A stretch of DNA of 64,000 bases from Salvia splendens. Lineage: Eukaryota; Streptophyta; Magnoliopsida; Lamiales; Lamiaceae. Below, piece by piece: positions 53,739-63,200 of the stretch (positions within the stretch are counted from its first letter, which is position 1; every line of letters begins with the position of its first letter). The stretch covers positions 6,288,062 through 6,352,061 of the forward strand of contig NC_056051.1 of NCBI RefSeq assembly GCF_004379255.2, read 5' to 3'. The translations under genes and the position numbers were made by a program. The notes under the pieces are model-generated. The model was not told where the DNA came from and did not search any database. It saw nothing but the letters and a program-made list of their open reading frames with translations.

Positions 53739-54838
53739 ATGGGGCGTAATTTCTTCGAATATCTACCATCAGAAATCACGACCAACATCCTCTCACGCCT
53801 CTCCATCCGAAGCCTCTCAAACAGCAAGTCCGTTTGCAAACCATGGCCCAATCTAATCGATTCCGACGATTTCCACAAATCCGAAATCAAAACCCCACCC
53901 GCCCTAGCTTTCCTGATGCGGATGCCGGAGGAGAGGGACTCAACTCCGTGCACGGTTTTCGAAATTGAAGACGAAGACGAAGTCGATTCGGAGAAGAGCC
54001 ATGATCTTCACTACATTCGATATCCCTCACCGAAACAGAGGATTTATGGAAGGTGTCACTGCTGGTTGATTGCTTCTTCTCTACCCACGATCAACAATAG
54101 GTATTCCTCTTTACATATGCAATCCGATCACTCCTGAATATACCTAGCTCTATTACCCTGCGGACTACATCCTGGGTCATTCGTTGAAATTTGGATTCAG
54201 TGTGAGCAAAATAAGTGGGCAATATAAAGTCGTATGCATCAATGAGGGCACCAACTCTCATTATGTATACACCCTCGGAATAGGATCATGGAGGCGTGTT
54301 GAAGCCGGCGTTGTTTCTGGTTTTAGATTTTGTAGTCAAAGCTTTTTATGCAATGGCAACCTCCATTGGAAAGTATATGATTTGAGTGATTACGTATGGA
54401 TTTGTGGTTTTGATGTTGAAACGGAATGTTTTAGTGTCCTCTCTGTTCCACCTGGGCGGGATCGGGATGGAGATTGTGATTTGTCTGTTTTGAGGGACTG
54501 CCTGTGTTATTCTTACACACACGACAATGAAGTTGTCATCTGGATGATGAAGGAATACCAAGTTAAGGATTCTTGGACCATAGAGTACAAGTTGAGTACT
54601 ATTGGTTTTGATTTTAATTTGGAGTGTACATGTTCATCCAATTAAACATTTTAAGGATGGTGACATTTTGATTTTGGTGGTCGAAACTGATCTCATCTAC
54701 TACTCCAACAAGACAAGCACTTTTCAACGAGTCGGTATGTTTAAGGATGCAGTTGTGGGTTACCTTACCGCCTTGATTTTCACTGCTAGCCTTTTCTCAC
54801 TCAAGAATTTTAGATTCGAGCATGTGATCTCGTTTTAG
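53739..54838 (+). pseudogene. F-box pseudogene 6
   Basis: ATG at 53739: MGRNFFEYLPSEITTNILSR, F-box through KSVCKPWPNLIDSDDF, linker EIEDEDEVDSEKSHDLHYI. The frame is lost near 54015, where about 30 bases of the family pattern are missing. A TAG lies near 54148. The frame 54184-54645 covers FGFSVSKISGQYKVVCI, YTLGIGSWRRVEAG, CNGNLHWKV, ICGFDVETECFSVLS and WMMKEYQVKDSWTIEYKLS. A further shift at about 54635 leads to the end (IKHFKDGDILILV ... LFSLKNFRFEHVISF, stop 54836-54838). All domains are recognisable, so it decayed by small indels. The F-box domain itself is open for 132 codons. Confidence 0.85.
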
Positions 54839-54981
54839 TTCATAATTTTAGTCTACATTTGTGTGTTCGTGTTTAATGTTAATGTTTCTTTGTGGTGTAG
54901 TTTTTGGGTTCTAAGGTTTCTTTGCCATCTAGTGTTTGGTATTTAACTTATCGTGTCAATTCGACACACACTACTATATAC

Positions 54982-55215
54982 TCCCTCCATCCCATGTTAA
55001 TTGCACTATTCCATTTCGGCTCGTCACAAACGACTTATGCTATTTCTAGTTGAAGTTAGAATTAATATATTTAATTAATATATTAGATTAAGTCAAGAGC
55101 TCATTTATTAAGTGATGTCTCATTACACTTCAAATTCTAATTTAATTACACTAACAAATCAATCCCAAATTTACGGCTTAAATTGAAAAGTGCAAGTAAC
55201 ATGGGATGGATGGAG
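54982..55215 (+). mobile_element. Stowaway-like MITE 1 (234 bp)
   Basis: Ends CTCCCTCCATCCCATGTTA and TAACATGGGATGGATGGAG form inverted repeats of more than 20 bp (extending to gcact/agtgc), flanked by TA on both sides (54980-54981, 55216-55217). The interior is AT-rich and non-coding. These are the hallmarks of Tc1/mariner-derived Stowaway MITEs. Confidence 0.88.
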
Positions 55216-55370
55216 TACTATATTTTTTTAATTTTGGCTGATTCACCAGCAACAAAGGTTCAGGTGAATATGAAATTTAATTATTTTAGATTGAAAATTA
55301 AATACTTTCATGTTCTTGAATATCTTATGTAGTATGTAGTTTGTAGTTTGGAATGGTAGAATATAAAATA

Positions 55371-55836
55371 CTCCCCTGTCCGCCATTAGGAGCCTCATTC
55401 CATGGTGGCACGAATTTTAACAAATGTTAAGAAAAGTGGGTGGACAAGAGTCAGTGGAATATGAGTCCTACTTGTATATATTAGTTTTAAATAAAAATAT
55501 GAGGGAAATGAGTTGGTGGAATGTGGGACTCTGTTGTCATCAGTGGCGGATCTAGGGGCAGGAGGGGGCGGTCGCCCCCTCCGTGCGACTATTTTCCCCT
55601 TATCGGGATTTAAAATTACCATGTCCGTCCCCTCCGTTTGCCTCCGGCGTCGCTCCGAACAACGAAAAAAATAGCCATGTCCGCATAAATCAAGCTAATA
55701 CTATATATTCCGTCCCCTCAGATTCCGGATCCTGGATCCGCCACTGGTTGTCATATATGATAAAAGTGAACCGGGACTCTTATTCGCGGACGGACTAAAA
55801 TGGAAAAATGAGACTTCTATTCATGGACGGAGGGAG
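55371..55836 (+). mobile_element. Stowaway-like MITE 2, carrying a nested hAT MITE
   Basis: Ends CTCCCCTGTCCGCCATTAGG and CATGGACGGAGGGAG, flanked by TA (55369-55370, 55837-55838). Without the nested element and its duplicate it would be about 252 bp, a usual size. The nested element sits at 55541-55746. Confidence 0.8.
55541..55746 (+). mobile_element. hAT-type MITE nested in Stowaway MITE 2
   Basis: Terminal inverted repeats CAGTGGCGGATC and GATCCGCCACTG (perfect 11-12 bp), with an 8-bp target duplication gttgtcat on each side (55533-55540, 55747-55754). Length 206 bp, non-coding. Same family ends as the 1.24-kb element at 51500-52740. Confidence 0.9.
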
Positions 55837-55981
55837 TAATTAAATTGAGTAAATACTTATGTATGGAACGTGAAATAAGATTACTACACATGTGAAATAA
55901 TGAAAGGCTTGTCCCAGAAACATGGGTAAAGAAACCTATTCTAGAAAAAATAAATAAACATATATAATATCGATTTTGAAC

Positions 55982-56203
55982 TCTTGGAACATAGTGTACA
56001 CGTTTTGTATTCTTGGTTTTGGTTGGAATTTTAATATTGATTGAGATATGTCTGTTTAGAGGCTCATCTACTACTTCAACAAGATCAGAACTGGTCAAGA
56101 ACTTGGTCACTTTAAAGATGCAGCAGCTTCAGTTTATAACAATGCTTATGCCATGATTTCCACTCCGAAGCGTGTTGGATTCGAGAATGTGCTCCATTTC
56201 TAG
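55982..56203 (+). pseudogene. F-box C-terminal relic
   Basis: The last ~70 codons of the F-box family in degraded form: SWNIVYTF, GWNFNID, LIYYFNKIRTGQELGHFKDAA, YAMISTPK and GFENVLHF, stop at 56201-56203. Two stops interrupt it, and the KPIKLFKDGDVL segment is deleted. Nothing of the N-terminal part lies upstream; the preceding DNA is MITE 2. Confidence 0.65.
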
Positions 56204-56235
56204 TTTGTGTCTTGGGTTTCATTGTCAGTGTGTGG

Positions 56236-56640
56236 CCGAGTTTGGCCTTTTCGGGTCGACTACTCTTGTTGATATTAAGCCAGTTTGAAGACCTAAAGCA
56301 TCTGTGCAGATACTCCCTTGTCTCGAAGTGTTTTGGTTTGGCTATTTATGAATTGAGATGTCTTCATTTGACTCTTCCAAGTACAATACGCTCTACTGAA
56401 TCCGCGGATGAAATCTGTGAACTTCTCCCTAAGCTGACAGGCTTTACCACTGAAGAAATGATTGAATTCATCACCGATTAAGGAGTTGGGGTTCTTCTCA
56501 TTCCTCCGGAACTTCAAGGAACTCAGATCTATTTCGTTGGACTTGACATGTCCTCGTCGTAGCATCTGCAGTTCCTCACATTGGACAGTGAGAGTGAAAT
56601 TCAGCAATGGTTCAAACTGGCCAGTTCTACAGCTGGGCAG
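56236..56640 (+). pseudogene. Relic of a different F-box gene (AUF1-like)
   Basis: LILSQFEDLKHLCRYSLVSKCF (in two short stretches) resembles the F-box of the AUF1/At1g78100 type, which has 'LIL...DLK.L.RCSLVSKRF'. After a stop at 56479 and a frame change, FLRNFKELRSISLDL and WTVRVKFSNGSNW match that family's 'NFKEL.SL..ELP ... W.A.F' region. It is unrelated in sequence to the other F-box copies here. It is truncated, lacks the MD-P start and has stops. Assignment is from memory of the family pattern. Confidence 0.5.
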
Positions 56641-56836
56641 TTTGGGTCTTCCTTGTCTTCTTCCTTCACTTTCTTCCATTCTTTGTCTTTTTGCCCTATT
56701 TCTTGCATGTTTTCCTCTTTGTGGCTTCATTAAGTAGCTTCCGAACTTAATGATCCATTCACTGCCAAAATAGCATCTTCTCATGCAAATACTCAACTAA
56801 TAAGTGCGAAAAGTGATCAAATCCGAGTGACGAAAA

Positions 56837-57982
56837 CTAGCCCATCAGTAACATTCTCAAACCCAAAACCCTATAGCGAGATAAAGCTGAGTGAAAATCA
56901 TAGCATAAGTAGAGTAATGGTCTCCAGCTGCATCCTTACACATATCGACTGGTTGAATAGTTCTTGTCTTGTTGGAATGGTAGACGAGTGTCCTCTCGTC
57001 CAGCAACATCAAAATATCTCCATTTTTGAAAGCTTTGATAGGGTGAACAAACGGCAATTTATTCCGATCAATATAAACAGTATACTCAAACTGTATTCTA
57101 TGGTCCAAGATTCCTTGACTTGGTATTCCTTCAAGATGACAATTTCATGGCCACCCCATGTGCAATAGCTAAAACAAAGGCAGTCCCTCAAAACAAACAA
57201 CTCCCTAATTCCAACCATCGCAGAGGAGGGGAGAAGATGCTAAAACACTCTGTTTCAACATCAAAACCACAAATTCGGAATGAGGATATAATCAAAAAAG
57301 GTATGGTCGAATCACTCACAGTCCAATGGAGATTGCCATTACAGACAATGCGTCCACCAAAATTGAATTGGAAGCCAGAAGCAGCACCAGCCTCATCGCG
57401 CCTCCATGTTCCTGTTCCGAGGGGGTATACATGATGAAAGTCGGATCCAGCGTCCGCATTGATGGGGACGATCTTATACTGCCCACTTAATTTGCTCGCA
57501 CCAAATCCAAAACTCGTTGTAAAATTAAGTGAGATGTATTCCTCAGGGCAGAAGAGCTCAGTGTATTCACGAGTGATCGGATTGCATATGATAATCGGAA
57601 TTCGAGAAAGCCCTAACTCTGAGTAGAGAAGAAGCAATCCATTAACGGCCATAGCTGCCATTGATTCTGAGTATGTGTTAGGGATACCGAAATCTGCGAG
57701 CGTCAAGTAGGGAAGATCATTGCTTTTCGTGTTGGCTTCGTCTTCGTCTTCAATCTCGAATATTGTGCATCGAGTTGGATTCAGCTCGGTTGATATTAAG
57801 CGAACTAGGACGGGTGGGGTTTTGATTATGGAGAGATGGGATTTGACGAAATCATCGGACTCAAACATATCGCGCCATGGTTTGCAAACACACTTTCCGA
57901 CTGCAAGGCTTCGGACAGAGAGGCGTGAGAGTATGTTGGTGGTGAGTTCTGATGGTAGATTCGTGAAGAAATCTTCCTCCAT
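56837..57982 (-). pseudogene. F-box pseudogene 7 (minus strand, longest open copy)
   Basis: Minus-strand ATG at 57982 (MEEDFFTNLPSELTTNIL); an upstream in-frame ATG at 58015 exists, but MEEDFF aligns with the family start. It is open for 264 codons to 57188: F-box (SRLSVRSLAVGKCVCKPW), acidic linker (EIEDEDEANTKSNDLPYL), GLLLLYSELG, ICNPITREYTELFCPEEYI, FGFGASKLSGQYKIV, YPLGTGTWRRDEAG, CNGNLHWTV, ICGFDVETECFSIFS. Then a one-base shift near 57215 leads to LRDCLCFSY and LKEYQVKESWTIEY, another near 57105 to HPIKAFKNGDILMLLDE and YHSNKTRTIQ, and a third near 56870 breaks the end. It is inverted relative to every other copy and is the closest to intact; a truncated product of about 264 residues with a complete F-box could in principle be made. 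Confidence 0.83.
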
Positions 57983-58241
57983 CAAAGAAAAAGAATTAGG
58001 GCTTCTCATGATCACTTTTTGTATATTTAATTTTCAACCAGATTTTTAATTAAAATTCTTATATATGTGAAAACGCCAAGTTTATTTTAATATTGTTAAT
58101 TAGTGCAGCCCAGTGACACCACCCAGCCCATGCTGTCCAAATCCAAACCATAGTATTTAATTTTTTGATTGAATTAGGCTTGAAAGTGTAAAAAATTTGA
58201 GTTAAACATTGGCTTTTATTTAAGCATAATCTTTTATTCAT

Positions 58242-58610
58242 AGTAATTGTACCCTGGTTGGTTTTGATTTTGATTGAGATTGTGATTTTTATTCAATATT
58301 TTTAAAGACGGTACTAGTTCCACCTACACTATTTATTTATTTATTATTATCTAAATCCTAAGTAGTATTTATTAAATTTAAATATGGAGAGTATGATTTC
58401 CAAATCCTTCGTGTTTTATCAACAATTAAAATTTTAGAGTGAACTTTAAAATTAGTCAATAATGTATTTTATTTTTACCCTTCTAGGGACCTGAATTAGA
58501 AAATATCCCCACAAAATATATAAAAAATGGAAAATATCAAAATAACTCCTTATTTTCCAATAAACTTAAATGAACAAAGGAAAAAGTTGCGTTATTATTT
58601 TATAAATATA
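58242..58610 (+). other. AT-rich intergenic DNA
   Basis: No gene, MITE end or F-box relic recognised. It lies between the 5' side of the minus-strand F-box copy and the MITE pair. Confidence 0.5.
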
Positions 58611-58811
58611 CTCCCTCCGTCCCATAAGAATTTGCACTCTTTTCTTTTTAGTTCGTCCCATAAGAATATGCACTTTCCAATTTTTGAAACTCTTACTCTT
58701 TATTGATGTGTGACTCATTCTCTACTAATAATACTTTAATTACTTTTTCTTTTCACCTCTCTCTTACTTTACCAATTTTGATTAAAATCCGTGCCGAATC
58801 CAAAATGCATG
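58611..58811 (+). mobile_element. Stowaway-like MITE 3, right end lost
   Basis: Starts CTCCCTCCGTCCCATAAG after TA, repeats 'cgtcccataagaatatgcact' internally and contains the 'ccgtgccga' phrase typical near the right end. The expected CTTATGGGACGGAGGGAG terminus is missing, and the next MITE starts within a few bases. Confidence 0.65.
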
Positions 58812-58813
58812 TA

Positions 58814-59077
58814 CTCCCTCCATTTCGCTATAGTTGAGTCATTTTACTATTTCGGGAAGTTTCTTCATAGTTGAGTCATTTCCATATATGGTAACTTTTC
58901 TCTCTTTCTTACTTTATTCTCTCTTACTTTATTCTCTCTACTTTATTCACTTTATACTTTATTATCTCTACCTTTTCCTCTCTATTACGTTTTTATTATT
59001 TATTTAACACACCCAACATTACTTTCTAAAACTCCGTGCCGAAAAGTTCCGCCTCAACTATAGCGAAACGGAGGGAG
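58814..59077 (+). mobile_element. Stowaway-like MITE 4 (264 bp)
   Basis: Ends CTCCCTCCATTTCGCTATAG and CTATAGCGAAACGGAGGGAG are near-perfect inverted repeats, extending to 'ttgag'/'ctcaa', flanked by TA (58812-58813, 59078-59079). It ends 73 bp before the ATG of F-box pseudogene 8, so it would sit in that gene's core promoter or leader. Confidence 0.88.
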
Positions 59078-59150
59078 TATTAAATATTGACCAAAACCCT
59101 AATTCTTCTTCAGACAACGCAGCAGCTAATTCTTCCATCTCCACCATTAA

Positions 59151-59580
59151 ATGGGGAGGCGTGATTTCTTTATAAATCTACCATCAGAACTCACCACTAA
59201 CATCCTCTCACAAGTCCCTCTCCGAAGCATTTCAATCAGCAAATGCGTTTGCAAACCATGGCGCGATCTCCTTCAATCTGACGATTTTGTCAAATCCAAA
59301 ATCAAAACCCCACCCGCCCTAGCTCGACTAATGCCCGAGACAAACTCAACTCGTTGCACCGTTTTCGAATTTGAAGACGAAGCCGATGCGGAGAGCCACG
59401 CTCTTCACCTCCACCCAATCACCAATTTCGATACCCTTGATGGTAACTCAACATCAATATATCGAGCACATCAAACTAATGGATTGCTTCTTCTATACTC
59501 ATCGGTAGAGCCTCATATTTACATATGCAATCCAATCACTCATGAATATATTGAGCTCTGCTGCCCTGTCTCAGCATACA
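59151..59580 (+). pseudogene. F-box pseudogene 8 (N-terminal half, interrupted by an LTR)
   Basis: ATG at 59151: MGRRDFFINLPSELTTNIL, F-box (SQVPLRSISISKCVCKPW), linker EFEDEADAESHALHLHPI, GLLLLYSS, ICNPITHEYIELCCP. The reading frame is unbroken up to the LTR at 59581, where the LTR supplies a TGA two codons on. The family sequence resumes in the same phase at 60160-60205 (YMLCFGFGVSKISGQ) and is then replaced by Copia F internal sequence. This copy had no other damage in the part visible, so it may have been functional until the insertion. Confidence 0.87.
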
Positions 59581-59722
59581 TGTGAAAGTGTGTCCATGCA
59601 AACTACTGGAGCTCGGCTTCTGAGCTCGGAAATGAAGCTCGGCTTTGAGTCCGGTTGTGATCGAGTGGTGGAGCCTCGGCAGCTCCGAGAAGAGATCAAG
59701 AAATAAAGCTCGGCTTTGTGCT

Positions 59723-59822
59723 AGCCGAGAAAGGCAGTTCGGTTGATAGCCGAGAAAGGCAGTTCGGTTGATAGCCGAGAAATGCAGTTCGGTTGCTAAC
59801 CAAGAATGGCAGTTCGGTTTTA
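59723..59822 (+). repeat. 4 x 25-bp tandem repeat in solo LTR
   Basis: Units of 'agccgagaaaggcagttcgg' plus 5 bases, the first two nearly identical and the fourth most diverged. Repeats in an LTR's U3 part often act as enhancers; here that is only a possibility. Confidence 0.8.
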
Positions 59823-59891
59823 GCCGAGCAGCGGTTATAACTAACTTTGGGAAATAGAGTTAGTTGGATTTTATTTCTTGATTGCATCTTG

Positions 59892-59899
59892 TATAAATA
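59892..59899 (+). promoter_or_regulatory. TATA box in solo LTR
   Basis: TATAAATA in 'cttgTATAAATAgctcg', followed by a leader-like segment. It could still start transcription reading into the F-box fragment and the Copia F frame. Confidence 0.6.
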
Positions 59900-60159
59900 G
59901 CTCGATAGAGCTCAGTAGTGAGAGAGCAGAATTACACCATATACACACACTCAGAGAGATTAAATCTCAAGATAGCAAGCAGTTGTGAGCGGTAGAGTGT
60001 GAGTGTGAGTTCGTTGTAATTGTAAAGAGTTCGTCAATAAGATTCCGGTCATCTTCTCCGTGGACGTAGGTGGATTATCACCGAACCACGTTATATCGTT
60101 TGCGTGCTTTATTTCCTCGTTCGTGCGTGTGTGAGATCGGCGGTATCACGACCCAACAA

Positions 60160-60205
60160 TACATGTTGTGTTTTGGATTCGGTGTAAGCAAAATAAGTGG
60201 GCAAG
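60160..60205 (+). pseudogene. F-box pseudogene 8, short continuation
   Basis: After the ataca duplicate come 14 codons of the F-box-associated region (MLCFGFGVSKISGQ). Homology ends at about 60203-60205 ('agtgggcaa'), where Copia F leader sequence begins. The C-terminal ~230 codons of the gene are not in the window. Confidence 0.8.
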
Positions 60206-63200
60206 TTGAAGTCCGGGAGCTCTGTTGTCTGAGCCGATCTTGGCGATTGCCCACCGTTTGTTCGAGAAATGTCCACGGCCAGGTTCGAGGTGGAGAAGTT
60301 CACCGGCAGAAACGATTTTGGGCTGTGGAGGCTGAAGATGAAGGCCATCTTGATGCAGCAAGGCCTATGGGATGTCTTGAAGGGAAATAGTGATCCTAAA
60401 GAGAATCCGGAGGCCGACGAGAAGGAGAAAGGGAGGCTTCAAGACATGCAATACAAGGCCTATAGCACCCTGATCTTAAACTTGACAGATAGGGTGCTTA
60501 GAGAGGTTTCCAAGGAGGAGACAGCCGCAGGGGTGTGGACAAAACTTGAGTCATTATATATGACCAAGTCCCTTGCAAATCGATTGCATTTGAAGCAGAA
60601 ACTTCTTGCCTTCAAGTTCTCGGATGGAAGAAGCATTGCTGAGCAGCTTGAGGAGTTCGGAAAGTGTATTGATGATCTTGAAAACATCGATGAGGTAATC
60701 AAGGATGAGGACAAAGCCTTGATGTTGCTGAATTCCCTTCCTAAAAGTTTCGAACATTTCAAGGATGCGGTGCTACTTGGAAGAGAGTCCAAGGTTACCT
60801 ATGAGGAGATTCATTCTGCCCTAAAATTGAAAGAATCACAGAGGATTGATCATCCAACTTCTTCAAGGAAAAATGATCCAGTAGCTGAAAGTTTGTATCT
60901 GAAAAAAAGTCAGAACAAGAAAGGCTTCAAGAAAAAGAAACCAAAGAAGGAGAGGGCTGAGGGAGAGAAGGAGACCAGGAGCTGCTATTATTGCAAGAAA
61001 CCGGGCCATTTAAAGAAATCTTGCAATGCTTGGAGAAGGAAGCAAGGGCAAGAGATGGCTGGCAACCTGGAGACTGCTGATCTAGCTCAAGAGGTGGAGG
61101 CCAACGAGGCCTTGAATATACACTCAGGAGCAAAGATTGAAGAGTGCTGGATTATGGACTCGGGCTGCTCCTTCCATATATGCTCTCACAAATCCTGGTT
61201 TCAAGAATTGTCAGCATGGAGAGGATCAGTGATGCTGGGGAATGATCAGACGTGTGATGTCAAGGGCATTGGGGAGATCAAGCTCAGAATGAAGGGTGGA
61301 AGTGTCAAGACTCTCACAGAGGTCAGGTTTATACCACAGATCAAGAGAAACTTGATCTCTCTTGGATTGTTAGAATCAAAGGGGTACAAGTTTGATTCCA
61401 GTAATGGGATTCTCAGAGTAACAAAGGGTTCCAGAATCATTATGGAGGCCCAAAGAAAGAATAGCTTGTACTACTTGCTGGGAGAGACAGTGGTTGATGC
61501 AGTGAATGTTGCTCAGTCAGAGAATCTTAATATTTGGCATGCTAGGCTGGGACATGTGGGTGAAAAGGGCATCAGGCAGCTGGCCAAACGTGGTGTGATG
61601 AAGTTAGGTACATCAGAGAAACTGAGTAAGTGTGAATCTTGCATTCTTGGAAAGGCGAAGAAGCTGCCATTCACTGGTGGGAAGCACACTTCAACCGCAC
61701 CCTTTGTGTATGCCCACAGTGACCTTTGGGGGCCATCTCCAACTGAATCCATAGGTGGAGGTAAGTATTTCATCTCCATCATAGATGATTATTCAAGAAA
61801 AGTATGGATATATATCCTGAAAGAGAAGTCCCAAGCATTTGAGAAGTTTAGAGAATGGCATGCTAGATATGAGAATGAGAAAGGGTCAGTGCTGAAATAT
61901 CTTAGGACTGATAATGGCATGGAGTTTCTGTCTACTGAATTTGATAGCTTCTGTAAGGAGAAGGGAATAAGGAGACATAGGACAGTGCCAAGAAACCCCC
62001 AACAAAACGGGTTGGCAGAGAGAATGAATAGGACATTGCTAGAGAAAGTGAGATGTATGCTATTTTATTCTGGAATGCCAAAGAAGTTTTGGGCAGAGGC
62101 CGTTTCTACTGCAGCTGCCCTCATCAATAAGTGTCCTTCTTCAGCAATCTCTGATGAGACCCCAGATCAGAGATGGTATGGGAGCTTGGGAGATTATTCT
62201 GCATTGAAGATTTTTGGATGTGCAGCTTATGCACATATAAGGCAGAATAAATTAGAACCAAGAGCCAAGAAATGTGCAATGTTAGGATACCAAGATGGTG
62301 TGAAGGGATACAGATTGTGGAACTTGGATGGAGAAGGTCAGAATGTTATAGTGAGCAGAGATGTAATATTCAATGAAGAAGAAATGCCATTCAAGAAAAA
62401 TGGAAGAGCCTCTGATGGTGGCAGCAGCTCTAGTATGCAGAACTTTGAGTTTGGTGAAGGATCTGGTGGAACAGATACAGATGAGGATGCTGATATTACA
62501 GAAAATCAAGAAGAAGGTGGAGTACTTAATCCTCAACCAGCTCAGGATGTGAGTGATCATGATCCACCAATGGAGCAAGCTGCTGCAAGTCAGGAAATTA
62601 GAAGGAATCCGAGGAGGAATGCAGGCTTGCCTAGTAGGTTTTCAGATTATGATATGAGCTTCTTTGCTCTATGTGTAGCAGAAGTACTCATGTTTTCAGA
62701 GCCCTCGACCTATGAAGAAGCCATGAGTTGCAAGGAAAGTCAGAAATGGATCAAGGCCATGGAAGAAGAAATTGAGTCCCTATTGAAAAATGGAACTTGG
62801 GTTTTGGTGATTGATCCAGGGATACAGAAACTGATCAGTTGCAAATGGTTGTTCAAAAAGAAGGTAGAGGTGGGGGAGGTTGAAAGCATACGTTTTAAGG
62901 CAAGGCTGGTTGCTAGGGGGTTCACACAAGTGGAGGGAATTGATTACACAGAGGTGTTCTCTCCAGTGGTGAAACATACTTCCATTCGGATCTTGTTGGC
63001 CATGACTGCTCATTTTAACTGGGAGCTGCATCAACTCGATGTGAAGACAGCTTTTTTACATGGAGATCTAGAGGAAACAATCTACATGATGCAGCCTAAA
63101 GGCTTTGAGAAACCTGGAGAGGAGAAGAAAGTTTGCTTGCTGAAAAAGAGCCTATATGGCCTCAAGCAAAGTAGTAGGCAGTGGAACAAGAAATTCCATG

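Larger units (their letters stand above)
59581..60159 (+). mobile_element. Solo LTR (579 bp) inserted in F-box pseudogene 8
   Basis: TGTGAAAGTG...CGACCCAACA with a perfect 5-bp duplication ataca on both sides (59576-59580, 60160-60164). Removing the LTR and one duplicate gives an uninterrupted F-box frame across the site. It contains a 4 x 25-bp tandem repeat and a TATA box at 59892-59899. No primer-binding site follows; F-box sequence does. It probably belongs to the same Copia family as element F just downstream, but that is inference. Confidence 0.88.

Noticed and set aside
56293..56796. 167-codon minus-strand frame
   Set aside because: No recognisable motif. The opposite strand shows F-box-like coding relics, so the frame is probably a shadow.
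59151..60159. 59581-60159 as the true 5' LTR of Copia F
   Set aside because: The LTR has its own perfect ataca duplication and F-box sequence on both sides, and no primer-binding site follows. It is therefore a solo LTR, though possibly of the same family.
8831..60205. Self-incompatibility (S-locus) F-box cluster
   Set aside because: A TE-rich cluster of F-box-associated genes invites this idea, but the motifs do not look like SLF proteins, no S-RNase gene is present, and all copies are broken.
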